Source: Paenibacillus sp. 32352
GTDB taxonomy: Bacteria > Bacillota > Bacilli > Paenibacillales > NBRC-103111
Assembly: GCF_002042965.1 (NCBI RefSeq)
Contig: NZ_MZNT01000008.1
Span: 1 to 64,000 of the forward strand
Length of the DNA: 64,000 nucleotides
Reading direction: 5' to 3'
Shown here: positions 8,513 to 18,577 of the stretch, one piece after another
How positions within the stretch are numbered: position 1 is the stretch's first letter
Layout of the letters: the number at the start of each line of letters is the position of its first letter
Notes under the pieces: model-generated
Told to the model about the DNA's origin: nothing
The model's input: the letters and a program-made list of their open reading frames with translations, nothing else
Databases searched by the model: none
Program-made: the position numbers and the translations under genes

Positions 8513-9511
8513 ATGGATAGCTGCGTCGGGAAAAAAGTGAAGAATGATATTACGAACTCGTATGGGATGACTCTCATACCTGCGGGAACCACAATGACGG
8601 ATCTTCATATGGAATTGCTAACTAAGCATAACGTAGACCCCTTATCCATAATCCTCGTATCCGAAGTGGAGGATGCATACAAGCATTCGGTTGATCAAGC
8701 GGTTCAAACCTCCGAAGAGCTGTTCCAAACGATCGGCAAATCTCAAAAAATCCCCTTGGCGGAAATTCAAGAGGAGCTCCTCCCTGTGATCCAGCAGGTG
8801 TCGGGGCACTCCAACATTTTTCGTTTGTTTCAGGTGGTTCGAGCGACGGACGAATATACGTACCAGCACAATATTGGTGTAGGCATCTTATCCACGCTAA
8901 TCGGCAAATGGCTGAAGCTTCCGGAACCGGAGCTGTCCATGCTATCACTTGCGGCTACCCTCCATGATGTTGGCAAGGTGAACGTACCGATCGAAATATT
9001 GAATAAGCCGGGCAAATTAACCGGGGAAGAATATGAGCTTATAAAAAAACATACGATTTACGGCTACCACCTTCTCAAAAATACCGAAGGCTTGGATCCG
9101 CGTATTCCGCTTATCGCGCTGCAGCATCATGAACGTAACGACGGCAAGGGCTATCCGTTAGGCCTTAAGCATGACCAGGTCGATTACTTCAGTAAAATCG
9201 TTGCGGTGGCGGATATTTTTCACGCGATGTCGTCCAAGCGGCCGTACCACGACCCTATCCCATTCCATGAAATTGTCAGCCGTATGAGAAAGGGGCTCTT
9301 CGGTGAGCTGGATCCGAACATCGTCTCCGTATTTCTGGATAATATGATCAACCGGTTGATCGGTGAAACGGTCTCGCTATCGGACGGCCGTGAAGGAGAG
9401 GTTGTTTACCTGAATCCCCACAGCAGGGAGACCCCTTTAGTCAAAGTCAATGACGAATTCGTGGATTTAAGCAAACGGTATGATATTCGAATTCAGCAGG
9501 TTAACGTATAA
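8513..9511 (+). CDS. HD-GYP domain cyclic-di-GMP phosphodiesterase
   Basis: 332 residues. An N-terminal ~110-residue segment opens CVGKKVKNDITNSYGMTLIP, followed by an HD-GYP domain: HD pair in LHDVGKVNVP near residue 152 and HHE(R)NDGKGYP near residues 204-214, including the GYP signature. HD-GYP enzymes hydrolyse c-di-GMP to GMP or pGpG. A C-terminal ~50-residue tail (LSDGREGEVVYLNP) also occurs in the paralogue at 28058-29071. RBS GGGGAGAGG precedes the ATG. It follows the cheY-like gene by 26 bases, so a CheY-regulated phosphodiesterase is a fair inference. Confidence 0.93.
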   Translation: MDSCVGKKVKNDITNSYGMTLIPAGTTMTDLHMELLTKHNVDPLSIILVSEVEDAYKHSVDQAVQTSEELFQTIGKSQKIPLAEIQEELLPVIQQVSGHSNIFRLFQVVRATDEYTYQHNIGVGILSTLIGKWLKLPEPELSMLSLAATLHDVGKVNVPIEILNKPGKLTGEEYELIKKHTIYGYHLLKNTEGLDPRIPLIALQHHERNDGKGYPLGLKHDQVDYFSKIVAVADIFHAMSSKRPYHDPIPFHEIVSRMRKGLFGELDPNIVSVFLDNMINRLIGETVSLSDGREGEVVYLNPHSRETPLVKVNDEFVDLSKRYDIRIQQVNV

Positions 9512-9520
9512 AAGGAGCTG

Positions 9521-9546
9521 GAGGTACCTTGCTCAGAAGGTACTTC
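9521..9546 (+). other. Hairpin after the HD-GYP gene
   Basis: GAGGTACCTT / AAGGTACTTC, ten base pairs with one G-U and a six-base loop, ten bases after the stop. No T-run follows, so it may protect the 3' end. A second hairpin (9626-9659) looks like the terminator. Confidence 0.5.
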
Positions 9547-9625
9547 AAGTCCGAATAAAGGAAATAAACCTTCCTCCTCAGCCCATTAATTTTACCGGTT
9601 ATCTAACTTAATAAACGTTTACGGA

Positions 9626-9659
9626 AGCCTTCATGCTCTCGGCATGGGGGTATTTTTTT
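9626..9659 (+). terminator. Terminator after the HD-GYP gene
   Basis: CCTTCATGC pairs with GCATGGGGG (two G-U pairs) and is followed by TATTTTTTT. The stretch 9512-9852 otherwise holds this hairpin, the one at 9521 and the promoter region of the next gene. Confidence 0.65.
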
Positions 9660-9748
9660 GCGCTTGGGGAGCCTAGGTTGGCTAGAGGCTTATCGGAGGG
9701 AAGGCAGTGAACGCGCTCTCCGTCGTTAGACTCTATTTTGGGCAATAG

Positions 9749-9762
9749 TTAACTTAAGTTAA
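9749..9762. promoter_or_regulatory. 14-base perfect palindrome upstream of the giant SLH gene
   Basis: TTAACTTAAGTTAA lies about 90 bases before the translation start. A possible promoter (TTGGGC, 16 bases, TAATAT) would place it in the spacer, a repressor-type position. The regulator is unknown. Confidence 0.4.
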
Positions 9763-9852
9763 TATTCAAAATAAAAAAGAATTGGTACTATGGGACCATT
9801 CGCATGTCAATATGGCGGCTTGTCCGTCCAAAAGGTAAGGAGGAATACCCAT

Positions 9853-12800
9853 TTGATACCCAAAATGCTGCGTGGACTGTTAGGGCTCGCGGTTTTTGTC
9901 GTTTGTATGCTTGCAGGCTTGGAACGGACCGTTCATGCGGCGGTGATGGTGGAGCAGCTTCCGGCTGCGGCTAATCCGCCTGAAATACTGCCGGGGGCTT
10001 CGGCAAGCGCGCTCTCGGGCCGAGACATTCTGTTAACCGGGGGAGAGGACACAAGTAAATTCAAGTATCCTCAGCATTCCTACATATTCAATACAGCCAG
10101 CCAGACTTGGTCCTCCAATGCGCCGCCGTTGAATATAGCCTATCATAAACTATCCAAGCTTCAGGATGGCAAAGTGCTTGTAACGGGCGGTGCTGCTTTT
10201 ACAAGCGGTGTAGGTTATACGTACAACAACCTTGCAAGGATCTATAATGCCAGCTCAAACACTTGGACTAATGCAGTGAATTTGCCGCATGTCTCTTTTG
10301 GTCATTCGCAAAGTACGCTGCCTGACGGGAGAGTGCTCGTTGCCGGGGGAGCCAATGAGATTTATTCGGTTTATAGCAGCACGTTATATAATAATGCCTA
10401 CCTATACGATCCTTCCGCTAACCGTTGGGATGAGGTGGCCCCACTTCCGATAGGATTGTACGGTGCCGCACAAAGTACGCTCAAGGACGGCCGGGTCATG
10501 GTCACAGGAGGACAGAGCGGTTACATCTATTCCTATGATACTTATATCTATGATCCTTCCCACGATACTTGGACTAAAAAAGCAAGATTGCCTTATGAGG
10601 GGGGAAATACTTTTTTTAGACATGCCCAGGTGACGCTTACTAACGGTAAGGTGTTAGTGATGGGCAATAATTATTTTTATCTATATGATCCGGATACCGA
10701 TACATGGGTAAAAGACAATCCGAATCTGGATAGCTTGGTCAATGCCAGTATGATACCAATAGGAAATGACGTGTATCTTATGGGCGGATACAATAAGGAT
10801 TATGTGGATAATCGGTCGGTTTATAAGCTGACATTTGATTTTATACCTCCGACGGCACCGTTTATTTCAGGAGCTCCAAGCGATTGGACGGCTGAAGATG
10901 TTAATTTGACGTTGACACCCGGTACGGATGCGGAATCCGGCGTCAATCGAACCGAATACAGCTTGTCCGGTGCGACCGCGCAGGACTGGACACCTTATAC
11001 GGAGGGGACGCCAATAACGATCACCAATTCCGGGCAGACCCAAATCAGCGCAAGAACCGTGGACAATGCCGGAAATCTGAGCTCTACCACAACAGCTGTC
11101 GCCAAAATAGACCGGGTCCCGCCGACGGCTCCTGCCATCAATCGTTCCTCATCTTCGTGGTCGAGTGCGGATGTGACATTTACGTTAACGGGAGCAGCAG
11201 ATACGGCAGGATCGGGAGTGAACCGGCTGGAGTTCAGCATGACTGGAGCCACGACACTCGACTGGATAACCTACACAGGAACGGTTACGGTTACGGCGGA
11301 GGGGCAAACCACGATCAAGGCCAGGGCCATTGACAATGCAGGCAACATCAGTACGGAAAGCACGGCGGACATCAATATAGATAAAACCGCGCCGACAAAG
11401 CCGATCGTTACCCCGGCGACGACAGCCTGGAGCAAGAACGACGTTTCCGTCACGATAACTCCCGGAACGGACGGCGGCTCAGGGGTCGGCAAAACGGAGT
11501 ACAGGCTCTCAGGGGGGAGCTGGACCGCTTATGGAGGTCCGTTCACGATCAGCGCTGAAGGGCAAACGGTTATTGAAGCAAGAAGTATGGATAATGCGGG
11601 CAATATCAGTGCGATGGGGACAGCTACGGTTCAAGTAGATAAGACGCTCCCCACCGCTCCAGCCGTGAATCCGGCATCGATAGCATGGTCGAACGGCGCG
11701 AGTGTCGATGTAACGATTACAGGCGGAACGGATAGCGGCTCGGGAGTGAATCGTACGGAATACAGCTTGAGCGGAGCGACCGTTGCGGGCTGGACAACCT
11801 ATGCAGGACCCATATCTGTCACTGCCGAAGGCCAAACGGATATAGCTGCAAGAACTATAGACAAGGCAGGCAATATCAGTGCGGTGAGCAGCAGGACGGT
11901 AAAGATCGATCGGACACCGCCTGCCGTTCCTGCGATATCCCCGCCAGGCGGCTCGTGGACCTCATCGAATGTGAATGTAACGATAACACCGGGAACAGAC
12001 AGCCATTCGGGTGTCAACCGAGTGGAGTACAGCTTGTCCGGTGCGACTATGTTGGACTGGACTCCCTATACAGCCCCTATTGCTATCACTTCGGGGGGCA
12101 CGACGACCGTGTCGGCAAGGACGGTGGATAATGCCGGCAATGTGAGTACGACTAGCACGGCTGCCCAGCTCATTGACAAAATCGCGCCGGAATCGCCGAC
12201 ACTTACTCCTAGTGTGACGGGCTGGACGTCCGCTGCTGCAGTTACTGTATCGGCAGCAGATGGGGCGGATAGCGGAGGTTCGGGGGTGAAGCGGACGGAG
12301 TACAGCTTGACCGGTGCGACGACACTTGCCTGGACAGCGTACACGGCCCCCATCGTGATCGATAAAGAAGGTCAGACGACGGTAACGGCCCGAACCGTAG
12401 ATCATGCGGGCAACGTTAGCAGCCCTACGTCGACGGTGGTCCAAATCGATCGAACGGTGCCGACGTCTCCCACCCTAAGCGCAAGCGCTTCGACCTGGAC
12501 GCCGGAGAATGTTAACGTTACGGTTACAGCCGGGACGGATAACGGTGGCTCCGGGGTACAGCGTACAGAGTACAGCTTAACGGGAGCAACAGCTTTGGAC
12601 TGGACTCCCTACACAGGAGCCATCGTCCTGTCGGCTGAGGGCCAGATCACGATTACGGCAAGAACTGTAGACAACGCCGGGAATAGAAGCGTAGCTGCAG
12701 CACGAACCGTCTCTATAGATAAGACAGCTCCGACGGCTCCGGTCATTGCCGGAACGACCGACTGGACAGCAGTGGATAGCGTGCCGGTTACGATAACGGC

Positions 12801-15800
12801 CGGGACGGATGACGGCGGCTCAGGAGTACAAAAGGTGGAGTACAGCCTGAGCGGAGCGGTAACCTTAGGCTGGACGCCTTATACAGCCGAGCTAAACATA
12901 ACCGCAGAGGGTCAGACTACGGTCAGTGCAAGAACAGTAGATAAGGCCGGTAATCAAAGCGAGGTTCAGACCCTCAGCGTATCAATCGACCGGACGCCGC
13001 CGGCGGCACCTGTCGTGACGCCCGGAGTGAGCGGCTGGACGTCGGCCGACGCGGTGCCCGTAGCCATAACAGCCGGAACGGACGCCGGCGGTTCCGGCGT
13101 GGTCCGGACCGAATACAGCTTGTCCGGCGCAGCAGCTTTGGATTGGACGATCTACAGCAGCGAGCTGTCCATTATAGCGGAAGGTCAAACCATCATCAGC
13201 GCCAGATCGGTCGATCAAGCGGGTAATGTTGGGCCTGCTTCAACTGCCCAGGTACAGATTGACCGTACGGCACCGGCAGCTCCTATCCTTACCTCACCGG
13301 CGTCCGGGGCTGTGACGAGCAATAATAAGCCCGTCATTCGGGGTACGGCAGAAGCGGGGGCGGCGGTCAAGGTCTCTATCGACGGCAATGACATGCCTTT
13401 GGCCGCTGCAGATTCCAGCGGACATTGGTCCTATACGATTTCCGTGCCATTAACGGACTCGGTGCATACGGTAACTGCCGCCGCTATAGATGCAGCCGGA
13501 AATTCAAGCGAAACGAGTGAAGAGCTCCTCTTCACTGTAGACACTGTGGCGCCGGATGCGCCGGATATCCTGTACCCTGTACAGGATGCCGTAATGGCCG
13601 ACGCCAAGCCTAACATTACGGGAACGGCGGAAGCCCGTTCTACCGTAACGATTGATGTTGATGCGGTTCCTGCCGGTACGACCGAGGCGAATACCGAAGG
13701 GAAATGGACATTCGTCCCGGCCGCCGCTTTATCGGATGGGCTGCATACGCTAAGCGCCAAGGCAGCGGATGCCGCAGGGAATACCAGCCCGGCTTCGGCG
13801 GCATTGACTTGGACGGTAGACACCGCAGCGCCTTTGGCGCCGAGCGTACTATCGCCCGTGGATGGTACCCTATCCGCGGTTAACAGGCCTGTCATCTCGG
13901 GAACCGCTGAAGCGGGTGCCGAGATTCAGATCCGCCTGGACGGCAGCGATGCTGCGGCCGTGAAGGCAGACGGCAGCGGTCAATGGGCCTATACGCCAAC
14001 GGCGGCTATCGTTGACGGAACGCACAGCGTGCAAGCAACCGCGAAGGATGCAGCCGGGAATACGAGTCCTGCATCTGCCGCCGTTTCGTGGACCATTGAT
14101 ACAGAGCCCCCTCAGGCCCCTGTTATAGAGGCGCCGGCAGAGGGAGCGGTTCTGAGTACGGCACAGCCTGTCCTTCGAGGAAGCGCTGAGGCTTCCGCAT
14201 CCATCCGGATTACACTGGATGGTGGAGCGGATGCTTCAATTGCCGCCGATAGCAGCGGAAGCTGGGAATTTACTCCTGCCTCTCCGCTAAGCGAAGGACA
14301 GCACTTCGTGAAGGCTCAAGCGATAGATGCGGCTGGCAATATGAGCCCGGTATCGATTGAACATGCCTTTATCGTTGATACGATAGCGCCAGCGGCTCCT
14401 GTAGTTCTTCATCCGGTCGACGGCAGCGTGACGAATCGGAGTAAGCCTGAAATTTCGGGAACCTCAGAATCCAGCGTCACTATTAGCGTGTATGTGGATG
14501 GGACTCGAACGGCGGATGTGAAGGCGGATACCGAAGGGAAATGGAGCTATGCTCCTGCAGCCGGACTTGCTTTAGGCCTGCATTCGGTTCAGGCTCAAGC
14601 TGCTGACGCGGCAGGGAATGTAAGTACGGCGTCTGCGGAAAACCGATTCACCGTAGTTTCGGATCATGCAGGGCTCGGTACGCTGGAGCTGAGCGGCGTG
14701 GCCTTGAATGAAACGGTCACAAGTACGACTTATAGCTACACGGCCAAGGCACCGTATGACACCAAGAGCACGTCAATCATTGCGGCTCCTGCGGATGCTA
14801 ATGCGACCGTGCAAATCCTGCAAAACGGCCAATCCGTATCGAACCCGGTCAGCCTTCAAGTAGGATCGCAAACCTTCACGGTACAGGTTACGGCTCAGGA
14901 TGGAATTACCGTTCAGCCGTATACGGTGACCATAACTAGAGAACCTTCGAATGATACGGGCTTGGCGGAATTAAGTGTGAGTCCTGCAATCCTCAGCCCG
15001 CAGTTTGACAAGGGGGTTACCCGATATACCTCGACCGTTACGAATAATGTATACTCTATAACGGTTCAAGCCAGGGCTTCCAGTCCGGCTGCAGCGCTTC
15101 AAATCAACGGCGTTTCCGTTACGGGCAGCAGCGGCAGTGTGCCGCTTGAATTGAAGGTAGGAAGCAATCCGGTCAAGGTTACTGTGACGGCTCAGGACGG
15201 TGTTACGACACAATCCTATGAGGTGGATGTGATACGGATACCGAGCTCGAATGGGTTATTGAACGGCCTTCAGCTCTCCACGGGAGACTTAAGCCCTTCG
15301 TTCAACAGCGGCGTCTTCCATTACGAGACGACAGCAGGGAATGAAACGGCCAGCACAACGGTAACAGCTTCCGTATATGACCGCAATGCGACGTTGACCA
15401 TCAACGGCCAGCCTGCGGCAAGCGGCAAACCGTCGCAGCCGATAGGGTTGAAGGTAGGATCCAATCCGATTACCGTATTGGTTACGGCTCAGGATGGAGT
15501 TAGTACGCAGTCCTATACCGTGGATGTCCATCGCCAACCAAGCTCGAAGGTCAGTCTGACGGGGCTAACGTTCTCCGCGGGTGTGTTAACCCCTTCTTTT
15601 GACAGCGGAATAACAGCCTATGACATATATGCAGGCTACGGGGCAGTCCAAACGACGGTGACTGCTTCGGTCTATGAGCCGGATTCGCAAATCACGCTGA
15701 ATGGCAAGGCAATTCCTAACGGGCAGGCATCGGAAGCGATACCTCTGCAAATAGGAAATAACGTCATGGACATTCAGGTAACCGCGCAGGATCGGAAGAC

Positions 15801-16527
15801 GAAGCTTTCTTACACGGTTATCGTTCATCGGGCACCGCCTTCGGGTTCCAGGGGAGGATCCTCCGGTTCTTCGCCGGCAGTGATTCTGCCTCCGGAAGAA
15901 GGAGCCAAACCGGCAGAAGAGCCGAAGCAGCCCGAGAAGCCTGCTGACGGCAAGGCTCAACGATGCTACGCACCGGCTCCAGCTGTTCATTTTACGGATA
16001 TGCCGGGGCATTGGGCAGAGCAAAACGTGATGGAGGCCGCGGGCTGCGGTATAGTGAGCGGGTTCGAAGACGGCACGTTCCGCCCGGATGAAGCGGTAAC
16101 CCGCGCGCAATTCGTCGTCATGCTTATGCAGACGATGAACCCGGCGCAAGGACGACTTGGCGCGGAAGCCATTCCGTTTACCGACAGGAATGCCATTCCT
16201 GCGTGGGCTGCCCCGGCAGTAGGGGCAGCCGTACAGAGCGGCATCGTGAACGGCTACGAAGACGGCACATTCCGGCCCGACGCGCAAGTGACACGCGCAG
16301 AAATGATGACGATGGCGGCCAAAGCCTTCCGGCTTGCTCCGGCTTCGCCTGAATCGGTGAACGGAATATTCTCCGATGCGGAGAGCATTCCGGCCTGGGC
16401 CAAGGGCTACGCCGCCGCGGCACAGCAGAAGGGACTTGTCCAAGGACGGGAGCGGGGGAATTTTGCTCCGAACGACCGCACGACGCGGGCGGAAGCCGTC
16501 ACCTTGCTGCTGCGAATGCAGAAATAG
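9853..16527 (+). CDS. Giant SLH-anchored surface protein (kelch, Ig-like, cadherin-like repeats)
   Basis: 2,224 residues from a TTG start at 9853, chosen because AAGGAGG at 9837-9843 sits nine bases before it and a clean signal peptide follows (MIPKMLRGLLGL..., cleavage near VHA-A); the ATG at 9790 has no RBS. Order: kelch-type repeats (~30-330); nine ~90-residue repeats, each starting (A/P)PTAPxI and carrying GxDxGGSGVxRTEYSL and RTVDNAGN (~335-1140); five bacterial Ig-like repeats with GTAEAGAxV and AxDAAGN (~1140-1610); four cadherin-like beta-sandwich repeats ending VTAQDGxxTQ(S/P)Y (~1610-1995); a Pro/Glu linker; three SLH domains (~2040-2222) that bind pyruvylated wall polymer. It is exported and cell-wall bound, with a likely adhesive or scaffold role. 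The nine near-identical repeats are recombination-prone. Ligand unknown. Confidence 0.92.
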   Translation: MIPKMLRGLLGLAVFVVCMLAGLERTVHAAVMVEQLPAAANPPEILPGASASALSGRDILLTGGEDTSKFKYPQHSYIFNTASQTWSSNAPPLNIAYHKLSKLQDGKVLVTGGAAFTSGVGYTYNNLARIYNASSNTWTNAVNLPHVSFGHSQSTLPDGRVLVAGGANEIYSVYSSTLYNNAYLYDPSANRWDEVAPLPIGLYGAAQSTLKDGRVMVTGGQSGYIYSYDTYIYDPSHDTWTKKARLPYEGGNTFFRHAQVTLTNGKVLVMGNNYFYLYDPDTDTWVKDNPNLDSLVNASMIPIGNDVYLMGGYNKDYVDNRSVYKLTFDFIPPTAPFISGAPSDWTAEDVNLTLTPGTDAESGVNRTEYSLSGATAQDWTPYTEGTPITITNSGQTQISARTVDNAGNLSSTTTAVAKIDRVPPTAPAINRSSSSWSSADVTFTLTGAADTAGSGVNRLEFSMTGATTLDWITYTGTVTVTAEGQTTIKARAIDNAGNISTESTADINIDKTAPTKPIVTPATTAWSKNDVSVTITPGTDGGSGVGKTEYRLSGGSWTAYGGPFTISAEGQTVIEARSMDNAGNISAMGTATVQVDKTLPTAPAVNPASIAWSNGASVDVTITGGTDSGSGVNRTEYSLSGATVAGWTTYAGPISVTAEGQTDIAARTIDKAGNISAVSSRTVKIDRTPPAVPAISPPGGSWTSSNVNVTITPGTDSHSGVNRVEYSLSGATMLDWTPYTAPIAITSGGTTTVSARTVDNAGNVSTTSTAAQLIDKIAPESPTLTPSVTGWTSAAAVTVSAADGADSGGSGVKRTEYSLTGATTLAWTAYTAPIVIDKEGQTTVTARTVDHAGNVSSPTSTVVQIDRTVPTSPTLSASASTWTPENVNVTVTAGTDNGGSGVQRTEYSLTGATALDWTPYTGAIVLSAEGQITITARTVDNAGNRSVAAARTVSIDKTAPTAPVIAGTTDWTAVDSVPVTITAGTDDGGSGVQKVEYSLSGAVTLGWTPYTAELNITAEGQTTVSARTVDKAGNQSEVQTLSVSIDRTPPAAPVVTPGVSGWTSADAVPVAITAGTDAGGSGVVRTEYSLSGAAALDWTIYSSELSIIAEGQTIISARSVDQAGNVGPASTAQVQIDRTAPAAPILTSPASGAVTSNNKPVIRGTAEAGAAVKVSIDGNDMPLAAADSSGHWSYTISVPLTDSVHTVTAAAIDAAGNSSETSEELLFTVDTVAPDAPDILYPVQDAVMADAKPNITGTAEARSTVTIDVDAVPAGTTEANTEGKWTFVPAAALSDGLHTLSAKAADAAGNTSPASAALTWTVDTAAPLAPSVLSPVDGTLSAVNRPVISGTAEAGAEIQIRLDGSDAAAVKADGSGQWAYTPTAAIVDGTHSVQATAKDAAGNTSPASAAVSWTIDTEPPQAPVIEAPAEGAVLSTAQPVLRGSAEASASIRITLDGGADASIAADSSGSWEFTPASPLSEGQHFVKAQAIDAAGNMSPVSIEHAFIVDTIAPAAPVVLHPVDGSVTNRSKPEISGTSESSVTISVYVDGTRTADVKADTEGKWSYAPAAGLALGLHSVQAQAADAAGNVSTASAENRFTVVSDHAGLGTLELSGVALNETVTSTTYSYTAKAPYDTKSTSIIAAPADANATVQILQNGQSVSNPVSLQVGSQTFTVQVTAQDGITVQPYTVTITREPSNDTGLAELSVSPAILSPQFDKGVTRYTSTVTNNVYSITVQARASSPAAALQINGVSVTGSSGSVPLELKVGSNPVKVTVTAQDGVTTQSYEVDVIRIPSSNGLLNGLQLSTGDLSPSFNSGVFHYETTAGNETASTTVTASVYDRNATLTINGQPAASGKPSQPIGLKVGSNPITVLVTAQDGVSTQSYTVDVHRQPSSKVSLTGLTFSAGVLTPSFDSGITAYDIYAGYGAVQTTVTASVYEPDSQITLNGKAIPNGQASEAIPLQIGNNVMDIQVTAQDRKTKLSYTVIVHRAPPSGSRGGSSGSSPAVILPPEEGAKPAEEPKQPEKPADGKAQRCYAPAPAVHFTDMPGHWAEQNVMEAAGCGIVSGFEDGTFRPDEAVTRAQFVVMLMQTMNPAQGRLGAEAIPFTDRNAIPAWAAPAVGAAVQSGIVNGYEDGTFRPDAQVTRAEMMTMAAKAFRLAPASPESVNGIFSDAESIPAWAKGYAAAAQQKGLVQGRERGNFAPNDRTTRAEAVTLLLRMQK

Positions 16528-16562
16528 CAATACTTTGTTTCAGCTTTAGCTGCAATGCAGAT

Positions 16563-16605
16563 CAGCGCGGAAAGGGCTTCAGGCCCTGACCGCGCTGTTG
16601 CTGCT
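16563..16605 (+). terminator. Terminator between the SLH gene and the convergent LRR gene
   Basis: CAGCGCGG / CCGCGCTG with an inner AGGG / CCCT, followed by TTGCTGCTTTT. It probably serves the plus-strand gene. Confidence 0.65.
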
Positions 16606-16654
16606 TTTATTAATGGATGTGATAATTGATACGATCTGGCGATCAAATTTACAT

Positions 16655-18223
16655 CTATTTTTCATGAAACGTCATGGTATTCAGAATTTCTTGGAATTGC
16701 TTCATAGAGCTTTTGTATTCACTCTCGTAAGAGGAATGGAGGATATTATAGAAATAAGAATCCGTTTCAAACACGATCATGGTATCGATCCGCTTGTCAT
16801 AGTCGTCATTGTTCACATAAGTGAGTTGAACTGCGTCGAAGCCGAGTACCTTGATCTTTTTCTCCTCTAGTAAGGTATCCTTAGTAATGCTGTGTACGCC
16901 TTTAATCCATTCCAAATAGGAATCCAGCTTATTGCTTTTTGAATCCTCGGCCGACTTGGGATCAGAATATATCAGCAGCATCGTGTAGTTAAAGTAGCGG
17001 ATCGCCAGCTCGGCCTCGCCGGTATCCATTTCGTCGTTCAAATCTCTCCACAGCCCGTACGCAGTAAACTGAAATTTGCCGTCCTTGCTTTGGTATTGCT
17101 TCTTGCTTTGGATGATAATGTCGTTTGTTTGTTCATTCCAGTCTACTTTGGCGCTGACGGCCTCGGAAATAAACCGGACAGGAACGAAGGTGCTGCCGTC
17201 AATAAGAGCGGGGGCTGCGGGAAGCGTAACCGCTTTCCCGTTGACCACAGCGACAGGATTATCGATCTGCAGCTGAAGTTGAACTCCATCTTTAGTCCCG
17301 CTGATCGTTCGTGTCTTTTCGTCCCATGCGATCTTAATCCCTAAACGGTCAAATATGGGCCGAAATGGAACCATGGCCGTTGAATCGGTAATAAAGGGCG
17401 GAGAGCTGAACGGGACGGAATTCGCATCCAAAATGACCCGAATGGCACGGCCTGCGGGCTTGCCTGCTTCCTCTGCTACGGTAACGACTTTAACACCGCG
17501 CTCCCGAAGCTTTGAAATAACCGCATCAGCCTGCTCGTCTAACGGATTGCTTGCTAGATGAACCTCTTTTAACTTCGGAAGCTCCAGCAGCACCTCGATA
17601 TGGCTGATCCGGTTCTGGTCAGCATATAACGTCTGGAGAGTCGGGATATCGCGCAGCGCAGACAAATCCTCGACCTGATTGTTCGACATGCTGATCCAGC
17701 GAAGCGGATGGCCCCTCAAGGCGGACAGATCCTGGACACGGTTATTGCTCATAAGCAAATCCGTCAGCTGGTTCAGGCCGGATAGCGGCTCGATGTTCTC
17801 AATATCCGAATTATCGATTAGCAGCCGTTTCAACCCGGTATCATTACGAAGGGCTTCCAGGCTTTCCACTTTATTTCCCGCAATAACGAGGAATTCCAGC
17901 TGCTTCAAGTTTTGCAGTGGCTCCAGCTGTTGAATCTCGTGCCCAGGGATTATTAGGGTTCGAAGGTTCGGTGCATACTGCAGACCTTCCAGGCTTTTGA
18001 TTTTTTGGGATAGATCTTGAGGAGACAACGAAGTCAGCTGTTCCAGATCTGCTTTGTCCAGAGGCTCCTGCATCCGGGATAGCTGCATGCGAACAGCTGC
18101 TTCCAGATTAGCATCCGGAATGAGCGCTTCCTCCGCCTTCAAGCTTCCGGGGGCTATGAAGAGCAGACAGAGGAACAGCGCTCCTAAGGTAGTGCATAAC
18201 GATTTTGCCAACAAACTACACAT
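16655..18223 (-). CDS. Secreted leucine-rich-repeat protein with copper-amine-oxidase-type stalk domain
   Basis: Up to 522 residues. Signal peptide ~1-30 (hydrophobic core GALFLCLLFIAPGSLKA), then six or seven ~21-residue internalin-type LRRs (LxxLxxLxxLxLxxNxIxxIxxL, residues ~60-235). Two stalk-domain units follow (~260-370) with VPFRPIFDRLGIKIAWDEKTRTI and VPVRFISEAVSAKVDWNEQTNDI, typical of Paenibacillus wall proteins. The ~150-residue C-terminal domain is unrecognised. The start is unsure: ATG at 18223 leaves only four bases after GAAGG, and an in-frame TTG at 18214 or 18211 has better spacing. Exported; probably a surface-binding protein. Confidence 0.82.
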   Translation of the reverse strand: MCSLLAKSLCTTLGALFLCLLFIAPGSLKAEEALIPDANLEAAVRMQLSRMQEPLDKADLEQLTSLSPQDLSQKIKSLEGLQYAPNLRTLIIPGHEIQQLEPLQNLKQLEFLVIAGNKVESLEALRNDTGLKRLLIDNSDIENIEPLSGLNQLTDLLMSNNRVQDLSALRGHPLRWISMSNNQVEDLSALRDIPTLQTLYADQNRISHIEVLLELPKLKEVHLASNPLDEQADAVISKLRERGVKVVTVAEEAGKPAGRAIRVILDANSVPFSSPPFITDSTAMVPFRPIFDRLGIKIAWDEKTRTISGTKDGVQLQLQIDNPVAVVNGKAVTLPAAPALIDGSTFVPVRFISEAVSAKVDWNEQTNDIIIQSKKQYQSKDGKFQFTAYGLWRDLNDEMDTGEAELAIRYFNYTMLLIYSDPKSAEDSKSNKLDSYLEWIKGVHSITKDTLLEEKKIKVLGFDAVQLTYVNNDDYDKRIDTMIVFETDSYFYNILHSSYESEYKSSMKQFQEILNTMTFHEK

Positions 18224-18426
18224 CCTTCATCCATAGTTGAATTCTTAACTAACTGGATATATCGTCAGAGGTTCATCTATTTATTAGCAGGAGAATCCGG
18301 TTTTACAGGAGAGAGGACAAATTTAATGGCGGGAAGTACCTCGAAGGGAATTCCATTTGTCTTCGAAACCGGGGGTACGCCGCCAGCCGCGACCTCATTA
18401 AATTGCCAGGTAAACCGAAGAAGAGG

Positions 18427-18456
18427 TTGACATGAAAAATTCGAATATGGTATATA
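18427..18456 (+). promoter_or_regulatory. sigma-A promoter of htpG
   Basis: TTGACA at 18427-18432, an 18-base spacer, then TATATA at 18451-18456. The CIRCE operator begins ten bases after the -10. Confidence 0.8.
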
Positions 18457-18466
18457 AAAGGAAGAG

Positions 18467-18493
18467 TTAGCACTCACAACAAACGAGTGCTAA
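18467..18493. promoter_or_regulatory. CIRCE operator (HrcA site)
   Basis: TTAGCACTC, nine bases, GAGTGCTAA: a perfect match to the CIRCE consensus, at the transcription start of htpG. HrcA represses through this element in unstressed cells. Confidence 0.96.
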
Positions 18494-18577
18494 AATGGAA
18501 GGGCAGTTATCCGGCCTATCATCTGTGCAGCAACTTATCCTACTTTGACGATGTTTATTTTGAAAGGAGAACTTTTC

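Noticed and set aside
15586..16530. Arg/His-rich minus-strand frame over the SLH domains
   Set aside because: Composition typical of an antisense shadow; the plus frame has clear SLH motifs.
18277..18477. Possible 66-residue minus-strand ORF between the LRR gene and htpG
   Set aside because: It spans the htpG promoter and CIRCE, has no ribosome binding site and no recognisable domain; a decayed gene cannot be excluded.
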